In this document: one piece after another, positions 5,684-7,592 of the stretch
Layout: every line of letters starts with the position of its first letter
How positions within the stretch are numbered: position 1 is the stretch's first letter
NCBI GenBank assembly: GCA_019090405.1
Contig: JAHRVZ010000200.1
Span: forward strand, 1-7,592
Source: Paracoccaceae bacterium
GTDB lineage: Bacteria > Pseudomonadota > Alphaproteobacteria > Rhodobacterales > Rhodobacteraceae
Length of the DNA: 7,592 nucleotides
Reading direction: 5' to 3'
Made by a program: the position numbers and the translations under genes
The notes under the pieces: model-generated
Told to the model about the DNA's origin: nothing
What the model saw: the letters and a program-made list of their open reading frames with translations, nothing else
Database searches by the model: none

Positions 5684-6331
5684 TTAGCTCGTCAACATCC
5701 GCAGCCCTTGTGTCACGTCCGAGCGCACAGCCAATCGCAGTCCCGGTTCATCCCCTGCTTTCAGCGCGGCAATCAACAGACGATGGAAATGCGGCGGTTC
5801 GGTCCGGCGCAAACGACCATAAAGTGCGCGCATGGTTGGCCCCATTTGCAACCAGACTGTTTCTGCCATCGCCAGCATCGCAGGTGCCTGAGCACGCAAA
5901 TACAGGGTACGGTGAAAATCCAGATTGGTGCGGATATAGCCAACCGCATCCTGATTGGTGATTTTTTCTGCAATCGTCGCGTTTATTGTCTGCAATCGGT
6001 CAATCAGCGCCATATGGGCCCGTGGAAGGGCGCGGCTGGCCAATTCAACCTCGATCAGGCTGCGCAAAACTGCCAGTTCTTCGATCCGTTCGTTGCTGAG
6101 TTCCGGTGTCGAAACCCGGCCTGAGCTGGACTGGAACAACGCTCCTTCGGCCACCAGACGACGCACAGATTCGCGTGCCGGAGTCATCGACACCCCATAT
6201 TCCTTGCCGATGCCCCGCAATGTCAGCGCATGTCCGGGTGCGATGTCTCCGTGCATGATGCGGGTGCGCAAGGCGCGGTAAACACGGTCATGCGCGGAAG
6301 GTGTGGCCTCGGGGTGGCGGGAAATCAGCAT
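5684..6331 (-). CDS. GntR-family transcriptional regulator with FCD ligand-binding domain
   Basis: A 215-residue FadR/VanR-type regulator. The winged helix-turn-helix occupies about residues 13-75 and carries the hallmark stretch RIMHGDIAPGHALTLRGIGKEYGVSMTPARESVRRL. The all-helical FCD domain follows at about 80-210, with the central NLDFH motif (135-139) and HFHRLLIAALKAGDE further on. In FCD proteins such His positions often hold a metal that binds small carboxylates; here Asn rather than Asp stands four residues before His139, a common variant. The ATG at 6331 is preceded by AAGGGCG at good spacing. The gene lies directly ahead of the transporter genes on the same strand, so it is probably their ligand-responsive repressor and possibly also autoregulated. 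It begins 35 bases after the YgjP-like gene ends. The inducer cannot be read from sequence. Confidence 0.93.
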   Translation of the reverse strand: MLISRHPEATPSAHDRVYRALRTRIMHGDIAPGHALTLRGIGKEYGVSMTPARESVRRLVAEGALFQSSSGRVSTPELSNERIEELAVLRSLIEVELASRALPRAHMALIDRLQTINATIAEKITNQDAVGYIRTNLDFHRTLYLRAQAPAMLAMAETVWLQMGPTMRALYGRLRRTEPPHFHRLLIAALKAGDEPGLRLAVRSDVTQGLRMLTS

Positions 6332-6339
6332 ATCGCCCT

Positions 6340-6349
6340 TGTGATCACA
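6340..6349. promoter_or_regulatory. Perfect 10-bp palindrome ahead of the GntR gene
   Basis: TGTGATCACA lies next to the ribosome-binding site of the GntR gene, in the 35-base gap after the YgjP-like gene. The place suits an autoregulatory operator. A CRP/FNR-type half-site overlap is also imaginable, but the spacer is too short for a normal site. One palindrome of this length is weak evidence by itself. Confidence 0.3.
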
Positions 6350-6366
6350 TTTGCAACACAGGTCAA

Positions 6367-7047
6367 CTAGAACCGATAGCGGTGCAGGTCAGCGCCATTG
6401 TCACGCAACCATTTGCGGGGCACGCGATAGGGGCCATGAATTCGTTCAACCACATCCCAAAACGCACTTGAATGGTTCATTTCGGCCAAATGCGCCACCT
6501 CATGAGCGGCCACGTAACGCAGCACTTCAGGCGGGGCGAGGATAAGTCGCCAGGAATACATCAGCGCACCTTGGGCAGAACATGACCCCCAGCGGGACCG
6601 CGTGTCGCGTAAGGTGATTCGCGTGTAATCGCGCCCCAAAGCCGCCGCATAGAAATCTGACGCCTCAGCGACCTGATTGCGCGCATATGTTCGCAGCCAT
6701 GATTGCAGTCGTTTTGCCTCACGCCCTGTCGGGACTGCGACCTCGTCCTCACGCAACAAAACCCGCCGACCCGATGTCTCGACTATGCGACGGTCGCGGC
6801 CTTCGATGGAAATAGTCTGACCAAATGTCACCGCCGCATCCTCGGGCCGATCGGCTAAATGCCCTCGAATCCAGCGTTCTTTGCTTTGGGCAAAGTCCAA
6901 AGCCTCGGTCTCGGGCACGCTGTTTGGCATGGTAAGGGTCACCCGACCGTCCAATTGCGATATGCGCAGACTGATGCGTTTTGCCCGCGCTGAGCGACGC
7001 AAAAGCAGGGCTATGGGGGGGGAACCGGGTAGTCGATGTTCGGCCAT
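6367..7047 (-). CDS. YgjP-like (DUF45) zinc metalloprotein, M48-type HExxH
   Basis: A 226-residue cytosolic protein of the YgjP-like family. The N-terminal part (about 1-110) is a beta-rich region with RRSARAKRISLRIS and later FGQTISIEGR. The C-terminal catalytic part has SRWGSCS (151-157), then AAHEVAHLAEMNHSSAFW with the zinc-binding HEVAH (His182, Glu183, His186) and the third likely ligand His192. The RWGSC and HExxHxxxxNH combination defines the family, which is usually labelled a metallopeptidase. The E. coli member has been annotated as a UTP pyrophosphatase, so protease activity should not be assumed. The start at 7047 has AAAGGG six to seven bases ahead. The gene is divergent from the FYDLN gene (101 bases apart) and runs towards the GntR gene with 35 bases between them, so cotranscription is possible, though no functional link is evident. 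Confidence 0.9.
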   Translation of the reverse strand: MAEHRLPGSPPIALLLRRSARAKRISLRISQLDGRVTLTMPNSVPETEALDFAQSKERWIRGHLADRPEDAAVTFGQTISIEGRDRRIVETSGRRVLLREDEVAVPTGREAKRLQSWLRTYARNQVAEASDFYAAALGRDYTRITLRDTRSRWGSCSAQGALMYSWRLILAPPEVLRYVAAHEVAHLAEMNHSSAFWDVVERIHGPYRVPRKWLRDNGADLHRYRF

Positions 7048-7148
7048 TGCTACCCTTTCATGTGCTAAAGGCTTTGACAGTCCCTAAGCCTTATGTCACT
7101 TGACCGGAATCGTCGATACGACTCATCAGATAATTAAGGGGATTACGA

Positions 7149-7481
7149 ATGCCCAAAGAAGAATGGGGCACCAAACGCCTGTGCCCAACCTCTGGCAAAC
7201 GGTTTTACGACCTGAACAAGAACCCGATCGTCAGCCCCTATACGGGCGAGGTCGTCGAAGTGGAAAACGGCAAGAACCGCGTGATCGCGGCGGATGCTGA
7301 AGACGCGGTAACGTTGAAAGCCAAACAAGAGGCCGAAGCGTCTGAAGACGTCGTTCTTGCGGACGACGATGATTCGACAGATGTCGATCTGGGGGATGAT
7401 GTTCTGGACGATGATGACGATAGCGATACAGTCTCGCTTGACGAGATTGCCGATGTCGCATCCGAAGACGACGATTCCTAA
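7149..7481 (+). CDS. FYDLN-acid family protein (TIGR02300-type), function unknown
   Basis: A 110-residue protein of a conserved alphaproteobacterial family with no established function. The N-terminal block MPKEEWGTKRLCP is followed by SGKRFYDLNKNPIVSPYTGE, with FYDLN at 19-23. The rest is unstructured in character, and the last 39 residues (72-110) hold 19 Asp and 2 Glu. Many relatives have a CPxCG-type zinc-knuckle start; here the second cysteine position is Ser15, leaving Cys12 as the only cysteine in the protein. AAGGGG (7136-7141) stands seven bases before the ATG. The gene is divergent from the YgjP-like gene and is followed 73 bases later by tRNA-Ala. Two GANTC sites (7107-7111, 7120-7124) lie upstream. 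It is a complete gene, not a remnant. The acidic tail could make it a basic-protein or nucleoid-associated partner, but that is a guess. Confidence 0.93.
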   Translation: MPKEEWGTKRLCPTSGKRFYDLNKNPIVSPYTGEVVEVENGKNRVIAADAEDAVTLKAKQEAEASEDVVLADDDDSTDVDLGDDVLDDDDDSDTVSLDEIADVASEDDDS

Positions 7482-7511
7482 AACCAATTTCCGTCGGGCA
7501 AGAATTTTCGC

Positions 7512-7540
7512 TTGATCCTGCCCGGTGGAGCGCCTAGTAG
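7512..7540 (+). promoter_or_regulatory. Putative promoter of tRNA-Ala
   Basis: TTGATC (7512-7517) and TAGTAG (7535-7540) are exactly 17 bases apart. Transcription would start about 8 bases before the mature tRNA at 7555. The bases after the -10 (ATGCGCACGG) are GC-rich, as in stringently controlled stable-RNA promoters. The -10 match is poor (3 of 6), so this is tentative. Confidence 0.33.
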
Positions 7541-7554
7541 ATGCGCACGGTTTT

Positions 7555-7592
7555 GGGGCCTTAGCTCAGCTGGGAGAGCGCCTGCATGGCAT
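7555..7592 (+). tRNA. tRNA-Ala (anticodon GGC), 5' part, cut by window end
   Basis: The first 38 bases of a tRNA fold as expected: acceptor strand GGGGCCT (7555-7561), TA at positions 8-9, D-stem GCTC (7564-7567) paired with GAGC (7576-7579) around AGCTGGGA, G26, anticodon strand CCTGC (7581-7585) and the loop ATGGCAT (7586-7592). The anticodon GGC (7588-7590) reads the alanine codon GCC, and also GCU by wobble. The window ends exactly at the last loop base, so the 3' half is missing. GGGGC at the 5' end implies the G3-U70 pair typical of alanine tRNAs on the unseen strand. Confidence 0.93.

Noticed and set aside
5663..6124. A 153-codon open frame on + opposite the GntR gene
   Set aside because: Antisense to the GntR/FCD coding sequence, with a low-complexity His/Gln/Cys-rich translation and no family resemblance.
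7068..7092. AAGGCTT / AAGCCTT inverted repeat in the YgjP/FYDLN gap
   Set aside because: Seven-bp arms with an 11-base spacer and partly self-complementary. Expected by chance at this level and with no supporting context.
7074..7105. TTGACA (7074-7079) and TTGACC (7100-7105) as -35 boxes for the FYDLN gene
   Set aside because: Neither has a recognisable -10 box at 16-18 bases. A GATAAT (7129-7134) is 23 bases from the second one, too far.
7495..7524. Inverted repeat CGGGCA / TGCCCG after the FYDLN gene as a terminator
   Set aside because: Six-bp arms with an 18-base loop and no T-run make a poor terminator. It also overlaps the putative tRNA promoter -35.

Overview
The window looks like ordinary chromosome from a marine alphaproteobacterium, most likely Rhodobacteraceae (Roseobacter-type). 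The reasons are a small FYDLN-acid (TIGR02300-type) protein, a family I know only from Alphaproteobacteria; an AccA N-terminus typical of Rhodobacterales; moderate-to-high GC; and GANTC sites in one upstream region. Species cannot be named from this sequence. I see no phage, transposon, CRISPR array or obvious defence or toxin module.

Layout, left to right. (1) 1-303, the 3' end of a LOG-family (TIGR00730-type) nucleotide-metabolism gene on +. (2) 333-378, two back-to-back perfect palindromes, probably a bidirectional terminator between convergent genes. (3) 405-1892, a two-gene minus-strand operon: an AraC regulator with a C-terminal GyrI-like ligand-binding domain, then a stand-alone GyrI-like protein. 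(4) 2015-2977, accA on +, for fatty-acid synthesis, divergent from the AraC gene. (5) 2999-6331, a minus-strand block reading GntR/FCD regulator, Tat-exported substrate-binding protein, ABC ATPase and ABC permease: a complete NitT/TauT-type uptake system of unknown substrate with a local regulator. (6) 6367-7047, a YgjP-like HExxH metalloprotein on minus, just upstream of the GntR gene and possibly cotranscribed with it. (7) 7149-7481, the FYDLN-acid protein on +, followed by the 5' half of tRNA-Ala(GGC), cut by the window end.

Two local circuits stand out. In the AraC/GyrI pair, a one-component sensor and a stand-alone protein share related binding folds, which suggests sensing and handling of the same kind of small hydrophobic or cationic compound. 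In the transporter block, a GntR/FCD repressor is encoded directly ahead of the genes it probably controls. A pair of 10-bp direct repeats lies in the gap before the binding-protein gene, and a strong GC stem-loop follows that gene, fitting a higher level of binding protein than of the membrane components. Nothing here is clearly a new system. The most useful leads are the undetermined substrate of the transporter, the GyrI pair, the twin-palindrome element and the loss of one cysteine in the FYDLN protein.
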